NCBI RefSeq assembly: GCF_019977235.1
Contig: NZ_AP024646.1
Coordinates: forward strand, 930,001-994,000
Direction: 5' to 3'
Length of the DNA: 64,000 nucleotides
Source of the DNA: Arthrobacter sp. StoSoilB5
GTDB lineage: Bacteria; Actinomycetota; Actinomycetes; Actinomycetales; Micrococcaceae
Each line of letters begins with the position of its first letter. Position 1 is the first letter of the stretch. Under the pieces are notes generated by a model. That model was not told the DNA's origin, ran no database searches, and saw only the letters and a list, made by a program, of their open reading frames with translations. The position numbers were made by a program, and so were the translations under genes. Below, piece by piece: positions 17,203 through 26,075 of the stretch.

Positions 17203-18417
17203 ATGAGTACTACTGTCGTGGAACAGCGCCTCTACTCCGCCGCGGACTGGTACGACGCCGAATCCCTCCTCACGGATGATGAGCGCCACGTCTTGGCCCG
17301 GCTCCGGGACTTCCTTTCGCAGGATGCCCAACCGTTGCTGGCCGATTATTGGGAGCGGGGCGAGTTCCCGGAGCAGTTGGCGCAGCCCTTGATCGATCTC
17401 AACCTCATGGAACCGTTCGAGGCGCCCGCCCGGGGAATTTACCAAGGCTTCCGGACCTTCGAACTTGCCCGCACGGATGCTTCCCTGGCCACCTGGTACA
17501 CGGCCCAAGCCGGCCTGTTCCGCACAGCCATCCGTGTTGGCGCCTCCGAAGAGCAGCAGCGCGAGTGGATGCCCAAAGTCATTGACTTTTCGCTCAAGGG
17601 CGTCTTCTCGCTGACGGAGCCGGAGCACGGTTCGGACATCGCCGGCGGGCTCTCCACCACCGCGCGTTTCGAAGCGGACGTCGACGGCGGAGCAGGCCCG
17701 GACGGCGGCAGCTGGGTTTTGGACGGCGCCAAGCGTTGGATCGGTGGCGCGTCCACAGCTGACGTGCTGGCTGTCTTCGCCCGGGACGTCGCCGACGGGC
17801 AGGTCAAAGCGTTCCTCGTTGACCGCTCGGCCCCCGGCGTCACGCTGGAGAAGATCCATGGCAAGACCTCGCTGAGGATGATGCAGAACGCCCACATCAC
17901 CCTGGAAAACGTCCGGGTTCCAGAGGCCATGCGCCTACACAACGTGAACTCGTTCAAAGATGTGGCTGCCATGCTCCGGGCGATGCGTTCGGATGTTGCA
18001 TGGATCGCCACCGGCATCCAAGCCGGAGCGTTCGAAGCAGCGTTGACCTACGTCAACGAACGCCAACAGTTCGGGCGCACACTGGGCTCGTTCCAGTTGG
18101 TGCAGGAGAAGTTGGCCCGCATGCTCGGAAACATCACGGCTTCGCTCTCGCTCGTGGTCCGGCTTACGGAGCAACAGGCTCGTGGGATTTACCGGGATCA
18201 GGATTCAGCATTGGCCAAGATGCAGACCAGTTTGTTCATGCGCGAGACCGTCGCTCTCGCCCGCGAAGTGGTCGGCGGCAACGGCATCACGCTCGCTTCC
18301 GACGTCGCCCGGTTCCACGCCGACGCCGAAGCCGTCTATTCCTACGAAGGCACCCACGAAATCAACGCCCTCATCATAGGCCGCGCCCTCACGGGCGAGG
18401 GCGCTTTCACCCGCTAA
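17203..18417 (+). CDS. Acyl-CoA dehydrogenase family protein
   Basis: The 404-residue flavoprotein shows the family blocks: FSLTEPEHGSDIAGGL (FAD/substrate side), GAKRWIGGAS, VNERQQFGRTLGSFQLVQ and the C-terminal YEGTHEINALIIGRALTG with the acidic catalytic region. It is related to the glutaryl/crotonobetainyl-type branch of the family. It would introduce a 2,3-double bond into an acyl-CoA. In this operon that allows saturated phenylpropanoyl side chains to enter the same route as cinnamic acids. The start ATG lies 1 bp after the stop of the amidohydrolase gene. Confidence 0.9.
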   Translation: MSTTVVEQRLYSAADWYDAESLLTDDERHVLARLRDFLSQDAQPLLADYWERGEFPEQLAQPLIDLNLMEPFEAPARGIYQGFRTFELARTDASLATWYTAQAGLFRTAIRVGASEEQQREWMPKVIDFSLKGVFSLTEPEHGSDIAGGLSTTARFEADVDGGAGPDGGSWVLDGAKRWIGGASTADVLAVFARDVADGQVKAFLVDRSAPGVTLEKIHGKTSLRMMQNAHITLENVRVPEAMRLHNVNSFKDVAAMLRAMRSDVAWIATGIQAGAFEAALTYVNERQQFGRTLGSFQLVQEKLARMLGNITASLSLVVRLTEQQARGIYRDQDSALAKMQTSLFMRETVALAREVVGGNGITLASDVARFHADAEAVYSYEGTHEINALIIGRALTGEGAFTR

Positions 18418-18456
18418 GCAACACTTTTTTCAACCAACATTCAACAGGAGGCAACG

Positions 18457-18912
18457 ATGCCCAATCTCGTCGTCGATTTCGACACCCTGCTCACCATGAC
18501 CGGCAAGGACCTCGGCACCACCGACTACCGCGAAATCACCCAGCAACAGATCAACCTGTTCGCGGACGCCACGGACGATCAGCAGTGGATCCACGTTGAT
18601 CCTGAGCGCGCCAAGGACGGCCCGTTCGGTGCTCCCATCGCCCACGGTTTCCTGACGCTTTCCCTGATCATTCCGTTCTGGGGCGAGCTGTTCGACGTCG
18701 ACGGCGTTACCACCAAAGTGAACTACGGCCTGGACAAGGTCCGCTTCACCTCCCCGGTCAAGGTGGGCTCCAAGGTGCGCATGCAGGGCAGCATCGCCGA
18801 GGTCACCGAGGTCAAGGGCGGAGCCCAGATCAAGGTCAACGCCACCATCGAGATCGAAGGCCAGGAACGCCCCGCCGTCGTGGCCGAATTCCTCGCCCGT
18901 TTCTACAAGTAA
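18457..18912 (+). CDS. MaoC-family enoyl-CoA hydratase
   Basis: The 151-residue hot-dog-fold protein carries the hydratase-2 motif (DATDDQQWIHVDPERA then IAHGFLTLSL), which holds the Asp/His catalytic pair. It would add water to the 2,3-enoyl-CoA made by the ligase or the dehydrogenase. CAGGAGG lies 6 bp before the ATG. In some phd/cou clusters the hydratase is crotonase-like, so a MaoC protein here may be a functional substitute. The 3' end, including the stop codon, is duplicated immediately downstream. Confidence 0.9.
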   Translation: MPNLVVDFDTLLTMTGKDLGTTDYREITQQQINLFADATDDQQWIHVDPERAKDGPFGAPIAHGFLTLSLIIPFWGELFDVDGVTTKVNYGLDKVRFTSPVKVGSKVRMQGSIAEVTEVKGGAQIKVNATIEIEGQERPAVVAEFLARFYK

Positions 18913-18931
18913 GAAGCGTTTCTACAAGTAA
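18898..18931 (+). repeat. 19-bp-period tandem duplication at the maoC stop codon
   Basis: CGTTTCTACAAGTAA occurs twice (18898-18912 and 18917-18931) with GAAG between. The first copy contains the last codons and stop of the MaoC gene; the second is a non-coding duplicate. It looks like a recent replication-slippage event. Confidence 0.9.
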
Positions 18932-18970
18932 AGATCCCACCCCTTTTCCCTCTTCTCCCAAGGAACAGCC

Positions 18971-20296
18971 ATGTCAGGACACACTGCGCTCGCACAGTCG
19001 AGCACGGCCGCTAAGCGCAAAGAGGCGCGCACGGTCATCATGTCCAGCTATCTGGGCAGCACCATCGAGTTCTACGACTTCCTGCTGTACGCAACGGCCG
19101 CCGCGGTTGCCTTCCCCAAGGTGTTCTTCGCCGGTACTGACGAGTGGGTCGGCGTGGTCGCAGCGTATGCCACCTTCGCGGCGGGCTATGTTGCCCGGCC
19201 TTTGGGCGGCATCATCTTCGGGCACTTCGGTGACCGCATCGGCCGTAAGGGCATGCTGATCGTCTCCATGGCGATGATGGGCATCGCCTCCACGTTGATT
19301 GGACTGATTCCTGGCGCCAACGTCATCGGACCTTGGGGTGCCGTGATTCTGGTGGTCCTGCGTGTATGCCAGGGCATCGCCGTCGGCGGTGAATGGGGTG
19401 GGGCCGCCCTCATGGCTTTGGAGCATTCGGATCCCAAGAGGCGCGGGTTTGCGGCGTCGTTCGTGAACGCCGGTGCCCCAACGGGCGCAGTTCTGGGCAC
19501 CATGGTCATGGGCATCTTCTCTGCCCTTCCCCAGGACGCGTTCCTGGCCTGGGGTTGGCGTGTGCCGTTCCTGCTGTCCTTCGTGCTCCTGATTGTGGGC
19601 ATGTTCGTTCGCCTGCGGGTCTCGGAAAGCCCGATCTTCGCCGAGGCAGTAGCCAAGGAAGGTGCCCAAACCACCAAGCGCAAGATCCCGCTGATTGAAG
19701 TGCTGCGCCACCCCAAGGCACTGATCATGATCATGTTCGCAGGTGCCGCAGGCTTCGGCCTTCAAGTTGTGCTGCCAACGTTCTCCGTGACCTACGCAGT
19801 CTCCAAGGGTGCACCGCAACAGGGCGTGCTCTATGCATTCGCGGGAGCCTCCGCCATCTCCATCGTGTTCGTTCTTCTTGGCGGCAGGCTATCCGACCGA
19901 TTCGGACGCCGGCCCGTCATGGTTGCGGGCCTCGCGTTGTTCATCGCATACCTGTTCCCCATGTTCGGGATGCTTGGTTCCGGGAATGTCGGCCTGATCT
20001 TCCTGGCCTTCACTGTGGCGCTCGTCCTGCACTCGTCCCTGTACGGACCACTGGCAGCGTTTGTGTCGGAGCAGTTTGGGACCACGAACCGCTACACCGG
20101 CGCCGCCGTCGGATACCAGTTGGCCACGCTGATAGGTGCCGGCTTCACCCCCGGCATCATCGCGGGCCTGTACAAGGATTCCGGCCAGAGCATCGTCCCC
20201 GTGGTGGTGTTCCTTTCCGTCATGGCACTCGTCTCGATTGTGTTCATCCTGCTGACGCGGGAGTCTAAGAATAACGACCTCACTTCGGTCAGTTAG
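18971..20296 (+). CDS. MFS transporter, metabolite:H+ symporter (MHS) family
   Basis: The 441-residue membrane protein has 12 predicted segments. The MHS hallmarks are visible: the N-terminal SSYLGSTIEFYDFLLYATAA, the loop GDRIGRKGMLIVSM and VCQGIAVGGEWGGAALMALEH. The family imports carboxylic and aromatic acids with protons. Its position inside the CoA-dependent degradation operon points to uptake of the pathway substrate, as for the transporter of phd/cou clusters. A longer run of non-coding bases (18913-18970) precedes it, including the duplicated maoC end. Confidence 0.9.
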   Translation: MSGHTALAQSSTAAKRKEARTVIMSSYLGSTIEFYDFLLYATAAAVAFPKVFFAGTDEWVGVVAAYATFAAGYVARPLGGIIFGHFGDRIGRKGMLIVSMAMMGIASTLIGLIPGANVIGPWGAVILVVLRVCQGIAVGGEWGGAALMALEHSDPKRRGFAASFVNAGAPTGAVLGTMVMGIFSALPQDAFLAWGWRVPFLLSFVLLIVGMFVRLRVSESPIFAEAVAKEGAQTTKRKIPLIEVLRHPKALIMIMFAGAAGFGLQVVLPTFSVTYAVSKGAPQQGVLYAFAGASAISIVFVLLGGRLSDRFGRRPVMVAGLALFIAYLFPMFGMLGSGNVGLIFLAFTVALVLHSSLYGPLAAFVSEQFGTTNRYTGAAVGYQLATLIGAGFTPGIIAGLYKDSGQSIVPVVVFLSVMALVSIVFILLTRESKNNDLTSVS

Positions 20297-20309
20297 GAGT
20301 ACCGCAAAC

Positions 20310-21860
20310 ATGGACAACAACGGAGTTGGTTCCTGGCTGCACCGTCGCCGCACCAAGTCGGGACCCAAGACGGCCCTCATATCCGGGGCACGCACGCTGA
20401 GCTACGGCGAACTCGCCGAGCGGACAGACCGGCTGGCAAACGCCCTCAAGGACAGGGGAGTAGTCAAGGGGGACAGGGTTGCCTATTTGGGCGAGAATCA
20501 TCCTTCCTTCGTGGAGACCTTCTTCGCCTGCGGGCTGCTCGGCGCGATCTTCGTCCCGCTGAACACGCGGCTCGCCGCCCCCGAATTGCAGTTCCAGCTG
20601 CAGGACTCCGGGTCACGGCTCCTGATCAACGCCGAGGCCCTTGAGACCCTGGCGGCCTGTTCCGTGGAAGAAACCCCGGTGACCCATCGCCTGGTGGTGG
20701 CGACCGACGGCGCCACGGAAGGTTCCGCAGCTAAGCTGCCATCCGGCGTCGAACGCTATGACGAGGTGCTTCAAGCGGCAGTCTCGACGCCGCTGGATCA
20801 GGCTGTCAGCCTGGACGACGGCGCCATGATCCTCTACACCTCAGGCACCACCGGCAAGCCCAAGGGCGCTCTGCTGACGCACGGAAACATCACCTGGAAC
20901 TGCATCAACACCGTTGTGGACATGGACCTGAACCGGAACGACGTCGCCCTGATGATCTCGCCGCTGTTCCACGTGGCCTCCCTGGACATGGGTTTGCTGC
21001 CCATGCTGCTCAAGGGCGCCACGGTGGTGCTGGAAACCAAGTTCGAGGCTGGCAGGGTGCTGGAACTCATCGGCCAGCACCAGGTCACCACCCTCAACGG
21101 AGTCCCCACCACGTTCCAGATGCTGTGCGACCATCCTGAATGGTCGACGGCGGACCTCAGTTCCCTGGACAAGCTCACGTGTGGTGGTTCGGCGGTTCCG
21201 CGGCGTGTCCTGGATGCCTACGAGGAGCGCGGCATTGGCTTCACGAGTTGTTACGGCATGACTGAGACGGCGCCCGGAGCCACCATGCTTCCTGTCTCAA
21301 GGTCCAAGGACAAGGCTGGATCTGCAGGCTTGCCACAGTTTTTCACAGACGTCCGCATCGCCGATCCCCTCGGCGGGCCCACGCCTGCCGGGCAGGTTGG
21401 TGAGATCCAGATCTCCGGGCCCAACGTGATCAAGCAATACTGGAACCGCCCTGACGCCACGGCGGAAAGCTACGCCGACGCCGACTGGTTCCGGTCCGGC
21501 GACATGGGCTTCCAAGACGACGACGGATTCCTGTTCGTTTCGGACCGCATCAAGGACATGATCATTTCAGGTGGCGAGAACATCTACCCGGCGGAAGTGG
21601 AAGCCGCGATTGCCGAGCTCGACGCCGTGGGTAGCGTTGCCGTGATCGGCATCGAGGACCCCAAATGGGGTGAGGTGCCGCGTGCCATCGTCACCTTGCG
21701 GGAGGGTGCCTCGCTCAGCGAAGAGCAGCTGCGCTCGCATCTGGAAGGGCGGCTTGCGCGCTACAAGATCCCCAAATCCGTGGTGTTCGTTGACGAGATG
21801 CCGCGAACGGCCAGCGGGAAGATCCGCAAAGTGGAGCTCCGCAAGCAGTTCGCGTCCTGA
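20310..21860 (+). CDS. AMP-forming acyl-CoA synthetase (probable aryl-propenoate:CoA ligase)
   Basis: The 516-residue enzyme belongs to the ANL superfamily. Visible motifs are the P-loop-like YTSGTTGKPKGALLTHGN (about 175-192), SCYGMTETAPG, the hinge SDRIKDMIISGGENIYP and the C-terminal lysine motif RTASGKIRKVELRKQF. It activates a carboxylic acid with ATP and CoA. Being the only ligase of the operon, it should make the CoA thioester that the other enzymes act on and that the MarR repressor probably senses. TAGGAGT precedes the ATG. The substrate is inferred to be a phenylpropanoid acid from context. Confidence 0.9.
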   Translation: MDNNGVGSWLHRRRTKSGPKTALISGARTLSYGELAERTDRLANALKDRGVVKGDRVAYLGENHPSFVETFFACGLLGAIFVPLNTRLAAPELQFQLQDSGSRLLINAEALETLAACSVEETPVTHRLVVATDGATEGSAAKLPSGVERYDEVLQAAVSTPLDQAVSLDDGAMILYTSGTTGKPKGALLTHGNITWNCINTVVDMDLNRNDVALMISPLFHVASLDMGLLPMLLKGATVVLETKFEAGRVLELIGQHQVTTLNGVPTTFQMLCDHPEWSTADLSSLDKLTCGGSAVPRRVLDAYEERGIGFTSCYGMTETAPGATMLPVSRSKDKAGSAGLPQFFTDVRIADPLGGPTPAGQVGEIQISGPNVIKQYWNRPDATAESYADADWFRSGDMGFQDDDGFLFVSDRIKDMIISGGENIYPAEVEAAIAELDAVGSVAVIGIEDPKWGEVPRAIVTLREGASLSEEQLRSHLEGRLARYKIPKSVVFVDEMPRTASGKIRKVELRKQFAS

Positions 21861-22002
21861 CCCTCGTTACGTTTTTCGTAGCCCGTTTCCTGGTTCGTTC
21901 TCTCACATCCCGCGGTGTTTGGCCTGACGCTCTTTCACGTCCTGTCCGGGCTTGGCGGAAATCGAGGTCTTCACGGTTGCCTGGCGCTTGGTGCTTTGGC
22001 TG
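21861..22002. other. Intergenic region, convergent ends
   Basis: This stretch separates the ligase gene from the convergent small secreted protein. I see T-rich tracts but no clear terminator hairpin and no gene. Confidence 0.4.
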
Positions 22003-22224
22003 TCATTTTTGCTCCGGAATCCAGTAGGGTGCATCTACTCCTGCGCCAGTGAGGTCGTCACAGCGCACCAATTGAGTGCCGATTCGCTCGAGCAGGCAGT
22101 TGATATGGCTGGTGGTGTCCCCTTCGGGGACGTCGGCCGTTGCCGGGGCGCCGGGCAGCAGTGCGACGAGGATGAGGAAGAGTGCGACGCCGGTACGCCG
22201 TACAGGGCTTGTGGGTGTGTGCAT
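22003..22224 (-). CDS. Small secreted protein with two cysteines (73 aa)
   Basis: The 73-residue product has a clear Sec signal peptide: two Arg at residues 9-10, a hydrophobic core (GVALFLILVALLPG) and an APATA-type cleavage site near residue 30. The mature part is about 43 residues, acidic, with only two cysteines (CLLERIGTQLVRCDD), so a disulfide hairpin is possible outside the cell. The ATG at 22224 is preceded by AAAGGAA at a normal distance. Similar short exported proteins exist in Arthrobacter relatives as far as I recall, but I know no function. It is divergent from the large LuxR-type regulator. Confidence 0.7.
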   Translation of the reverse strand: MHTPTSPVRRTGVALFLILVALLPGAPATADVPEGDTTSHINCLLERIGTQLVRCDDLTGAGVDAPYWIPEQK

Positions 22225-22370
22225 GGCTGGGTTCCTTTTGACGGTTCTTGTGTGTGACAACTTCACTCTGCGTCGCGCAGGATCCCACGGCATCCGGAAG
22301 ACCTCCTTAATAGCGACCCAAATGACCCTTAGATCTATCCGCCGGTCATGCGGGGTGCGAAGCTGGAACG

Positions 22371-25283
22371 ATGGCGATACAGGCCGACTCCAAAGTCCCC
22401 GGACTCGTGGGCCGGGTCGACGAACTGGCGGAACTCAAGGGGATGGTGGATGCTGTCCGAGCGGGAGCATCGAGGACGCTCATTCTGTCCGGCGACGCCG
22501 GTGTAGGCAAGACAGCCTTGGTTGGACGGGCCTGTGCCATGGCTGGCGAGAACGTGCTCGTTCTCAGCGGCGCCGCCCTGCCCTTGAGCTCCGTGGTGGT
22601 GCCCTATCAGGCCCTGCTTGCGGCGTTCCACGGCGTGACCCACCCTGAGATGCCAGCACCCTTCACCACTCACGGAACGGCTGAAACCCGCGTGGACAGT
22701 CCGATCTTCGTCGACGAGTGGCTCACCGCGTTGAGCAGCAAGCAGCCGGTGCTTCTGGTAATCGACGATCTCCAATGGACCGACCCAGGCACACTGGACA
22801 TCCTGATGTTTCTCATTGCGGGGCCTGCCGAACGTTCTCTGGGCATCATTGCCACTGTCCGGTCCAACGATGCCATTGAAAGCCGCCCTCTTGAGCGGTG
22901 GATGACGGACATCCGCCGGCTCCCAAGGGTGAAACTCATGACACTGCGGCCCTTGGACAGGCCGGCGACGGCTACACAGATGGCTGCGTTGCTGGGTGCG
23001 CCACCATCGCAGCCGCTGGTCACAGAGGTCTTCGAGCGCTCTGCCGGGAATCCCTATTTCACGAGCCTCCTGGTCGAAGGCCTCGGCTCCCGTACGCACG
23101 GTCCAGGGCCGGGTCTTCCACCTGATTTGAAGGCTGCTGTGCTCAGATCATGGAGAGGTCTGCCCGAAGCAGCCCAACAGTTGACCCGGGTACTGGCTGT
23201 TGCCGGACGAGCTGTGGACGCCAATGAGCTACGCACTGTTACCCAGGGGTCCATCGCCGGGGACGTAATGATGCCCATGATTCACGAGGCGGCGGCTGCG
23301 GGCATCCTGGACTTGTTGCCTGACGGCACCTATTGGTTCCACCACCCTTTGATTGCCGAGATGCTCGAAAAGGGCATGGACCGCTGGGAGAGGCTCCGTT
23401 GGCACTCCGCCTTTGCGGATGCCTATGAGGATTCGTTGTTGCAGAATTCCGTGCGCAGCTCCCGGACGGTCGCTTTGCTGGCAGAACATCACTATCACGC
23501 CGAACGCTGGGAGCCTGCATATCGTTGGGCGTTGCTGGCAGCCAGCAGAAGTGTGCATGACGGAAGTGGGGAAGACGCACTCAGAATGCTACAGCGAGCA
23601 GTCTTCCTTCGAGACAGGGTGTCCGCAGCGGCGGAAGGTCCCCGTGAACTGTGGGCCCAGGTCCGGGGCGCAGCGTTCCGCGCTGGAAACCATGCAGCGG
23701 AACTTCAGGCCGTGGAGTCTCTTCTTTCGCTCACTGACGCATCGGTAGAGCCACTGGAGACGGCAGTTTTGCTGGTCAGACGGATGCACCTCCGCATGTC
23801 AACCGGATTGGCATTCTTCGACGTGGCGGACATGGAAAAGGCTGTGCAGCTTTCTTCGGCCGATCCTGAAAGCTGGCAGCATGCCCTGGCCTTGGCTGAG
23901 CACGCGCACGCCGCCTTATGGCTGGATCGCGATGGCGGAGCCATGGAGGCAGCGAAGGCACTGGCCGTGGCCCGGCTGACAGGCAACCCAGTAGCTATGT
24001 CCTACGCCCTCACGGTGGCCGCAATGGTGGAGGTCTTTGCCAAACACCAAGTTGAAGCCTTCAACCTGGCCGCGGCTGCGGCGGCGGAAGCGCTCCAAGC
24101 CCAGGACTACTGGGGGTACCTCCACGCGGTGGCCTGGCTTGCGAACTCCCAGGAAAGCTGGATCAGCGAACAATACGCGGTGGTCCTCCGCCACGCCCGG
24201 GAGGAGCTGGCCCGCCATGGGGCTCCCCATGCGTACGCATCCAAGATCGCAGCCGATGAAGCCGCCAGCTTCCTGGCCATCGGTTCCTGGCAAGAGGCCC
24301 AGACCGCGCTGCGATTAGCAATAAGCCTTGACCCGGGACCCATGGGAGATGTGAGCGCAAGGCTAACGGCGGCAAGGCTGGATGCATTGCAGGGGAGGAC
24401 GCAGGATGCCTTTGCCCATTTGGCATGCGCCGAAGACGTGAACGGCCACAGCGACGCCTACGTCAACCTCAATTTCGCAGCAATCCGTTCGGAGCTCAAC
24501 GCCATGGCCGGCCGTCCGGAGGCCTCGCTTGAGGCTGCGATGACTGGTGCGCTGCGTCCCGGCCCGCCACCAACAATGTGTGAGTGGTTGCTGCCCCTTG
24601 CCGCCAGGGCACTCGCAGATCTCGCCCAGAGAGCTAAAGACGATGGCAGGTCCATGGCTGGCATCTTGACTGAAGTAGACCAACTGGAGGAGCGCTTTCC
24701 GAGTGTTTTCAACGAGCCCGGAGAGCAATCCGAGCTGTATCAACACCAAGTGCTGGCCTTCGGACGACTTTATGCGGCGGAACTGGGCCGAGCTCGCGCA
24801 GAAAAAGCGAACGCGGTGGCATGGCTTCACGCAGCGGACGCGTGCAGGGATGCTTCTTTGGCGTGGGAACATGCCTACTCATGCCAGCGGGCGGCCGAAG
24901 CGCTTCTCATGCATGGTCACGGCGGGAGGGCCCAAGCCTCACAGATCCTCCGCAGGGGACTCCAGCTGGCCATGGACTTGCAGGCCGTTCCCGTGCAATT
25001 GGCGTTGGAACAACTCGCAGTCCAAGCAAAGATTTCGCTGGCCCCGGTCACCAGTCGGGCAATCCTCACGAGCGGAATTCCCTACGGACTCACAGCTCGC
25101 GAAGCCACCATTCTGGATCACGTCGTCGCGGGGAGAACTTACAAGGAAATCGCCGGGTTGCTGTTCATCAGCGAGAAAACAGTGAGTTCGCACATTTCCA
25201 ACCTGCTAAGGAAGACGGGTACGGCCAACAGGTTCGATCTTGCCAGGATGGTTCTCACCAGGACTGACGGCCGGGCTATTTGA
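22371..25283 (+). CDS. Large ATP-binding LuxR-family regulator (LAL type)
   Basis: The 970-residue protein has an N-terminal STAND/AAA ATPase module with Walker A GDAGVGKTALVG (about 41-52) and Walker B LLVIDDLQWTDPG (about 124). A long helical TPR-like middle follows, and a C-terminal LuxR helix-turn-helix (YGLTAREATILDHVVAGRTYKEIAGLLFISEKTVSSHISNLLRK, about 905-950). LAL regulators act as signal-gated activators in actinobacteria, often of sugar or secondary metabolism genes. The target is not obvious. The divergent small secreted protein and the downstream DUF805 gene are candidates. The ATG has only a weak ribosome-binding site. Confidence 0.9.
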   Translation: MAIQADSKVPGLVGRVDELAELKGMVDAVRAGASRTLILSGDAGVGKTALVGRACAMAGENVLVLSGAALPLSSVVVPYQALLAAFHGVTHPEMPAPFTTHGTAETRVDSPIFVDEWLTALSSKQPVLLVIDDLQWTDPGTLDILMFLIAGPAERSLGIIATVRSNDAIESRPLERWMTDIRRLPRVKLMTLRPLDRPATATQMAALLGAPPSQPLVTEVFERSAGNPYFTSLLVEGLGSRTHGPGPGLPPDLKAAVLRSWRGLPEAAQQLTRVLAVAGRAVDANELRTVTQGSIAGDVMMPMIHEAAAAGILDLLPDGTYWFHHPLIAEMLEKGMDRWERLRWHSAFADAYEDSLLQNSVRSSRTVALLAEHHYHAERWEPAYRWALLAASRSVHDGSGEDALRMLQRAVFLRDRVSAAAEGPRELWAQVRGAAFRAGNHAAELQAVESLLSLTDASVEPLETAVLLVRRMHLRMSTGLAFFDVADMEKAVQLSSADPESWQHALALAEHAHAALWLDRDGGAMEAAKALAVARLTGNPVAMSYALTVAAMVEVFAKHQVEAFNLAAAAAAEALQAQDYWGYLHAVAWLANSQESWISEQYAVVLRHAREELARHGAPHAYASKIAADEAASFLAIGSWQEAQTALRLAISLDPGPMGDVSARLTAARLDALQGRTQDAFAHLACAEDVNGHSDAYVNLNFAAIRSELNAMAGRPEASLEAAMTGALRPGPPPTMCEWLLPLAARALADLAQRAKDDGRSMAGILTEVDQLEERFPSVFNEPGEQSELYQHQVLAFGRLYAAELGRARAEKANAVAWLHAADACRDASLAWEHAYSCQRAAEALLMHGHGGRAQASQILRRGLQLAMDLQAVPVQLALEQLAVQAKISLAPVTSRAILTSGIPYGLTAREATILDHVVAGRTYKEIAGLLFISEKTVSSHISNLLRKTGTANRFDLARMVLTRTDGRAI

Positions 25284-25461
25284 GGAAATCGTAAGAAGAT
25301 ACGGGCCGTCAGCTGTCGACATATTCCGTCAACGGACTAAATCCCGGTTAATTTTGTCCATCGATCTGCATAAACTCCTCGGAGAGCACTACGATGAGCA
25401 ACGACTCTTCACTGAGTTTGGTCTTATTGCATCATTCACACCTAAACCCCGGGGGAACACC

Positions 25462-25956
25462 TTGAGCTACCAGCAACAGCCGCAACACACCCAACCGTAT
25501 GCTGCACAGACCGGCGAACCGCCGCTGTGGGCTCCCTACTATGGCGCACCCATTGGCGCCGCTGTAAAGCGTTTCTTCACGAAGTACACGGTCTTCACCG
25601 GCCGTGCGAGCCGCAGCGAATACTGGTGGTGGGCACTGGTTGCTGCCGTCATCGGTTTTGTCCTCCAGCTCCTCACAACCATCCTTGGTGCAGCTGGCGC
25701 GACGGTCTCGGCAAATGGAACTGCAGTACCCGGGCCTGGCGCAATCGTAGGGTTTATCCTCCTGGGCATCTTCGGCCTGGCAACGGTCATTCCTTCCATT
25801 GCGCTGATCGTCCGCCGTCTGCACGATGGCAACTTCAGCGGTTGGCTCGCCCTGGTCGGTCTCGTTCCGTTCCTTGGTGGCCTGGCCCTGCTGGTCCTGA
25901 TGCTCCTGCCGTCCAACCCGGCCGGCCAGCGCTTCGATCAGCCCAGCGCTGTCTAG
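25462..25956 (+). CDS. DUF805 domain-containing membrane protein
   Basis: The 164-residue protein has a Gln/Pro-rich cytoplasmic N-terminus and then the DUF805 block: FTGRASRSEYWWWALV, a long hydrophobic segment and IALIVRRLHDGNFSGWLAL with two more membrane segments. The function of DUF805 is unknown. The TTG at 25462 is chosen as start because GGGGGAA lies 6 bp upstream. The frame remains open upstream to 25240 and overlaps the LuxR gene, but the extra sequence is not protein-like. A strong hairpin follows the stop. Confidence 0.83.
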   Translation: MSYQQQPQHTQPYAAQTGEPPLWAPYYGAPIGAAVKRFFTKYTVFTGRASRSEYWWWALVAAVIGFVLQLLTTILGAAGATVSANGTAVPGPGAIVGFILLGIFGLATVIPSIALIVRRLHDGNFSGWLALVGLVPFLGGLALLVLMLLPSNPAGQRFDQPSAV

Positions 25957-25972
25957 CAATTCACCCAATACC

Positions 25973-26007
25973 TCAAAGGGGCGGCACGCCAAGTGCCGCC
26001 CCTTTGA
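25973..26007 (+). terminator. GC-rich hairpin terminator after DUF805
   Basis: Perfect 14-bp arms (25973-25986 and 25994-26007) enclose a 7-nt loop. There is no T tract, a pattern common for high-GC actinobacterial terminators. It separates DUF805 from lhgO. Confidence 0.7.
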
Positions 26008-26075
26008 CGTGCCCGGGGCACTCCGTGGAATGCTGGGGAGTGATGCGGACCAATCCCCAACGACGAGGAGTGCCC

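Noticed and set aside
22322..22349. ATGACC...GGTCAT inverted repeat before the LAL regulator
   Set aside because: Only 6-bp arms with a 16-bp spacer; too weak to call as an operator.
25240..25461. N-terminal extension of the DUF805 protein overlapping the LuxR gene
   Set aside because: The frame is open, but the sequence is not conserved-looking and a good ribosome-binding site precedes the TTG at 25462.
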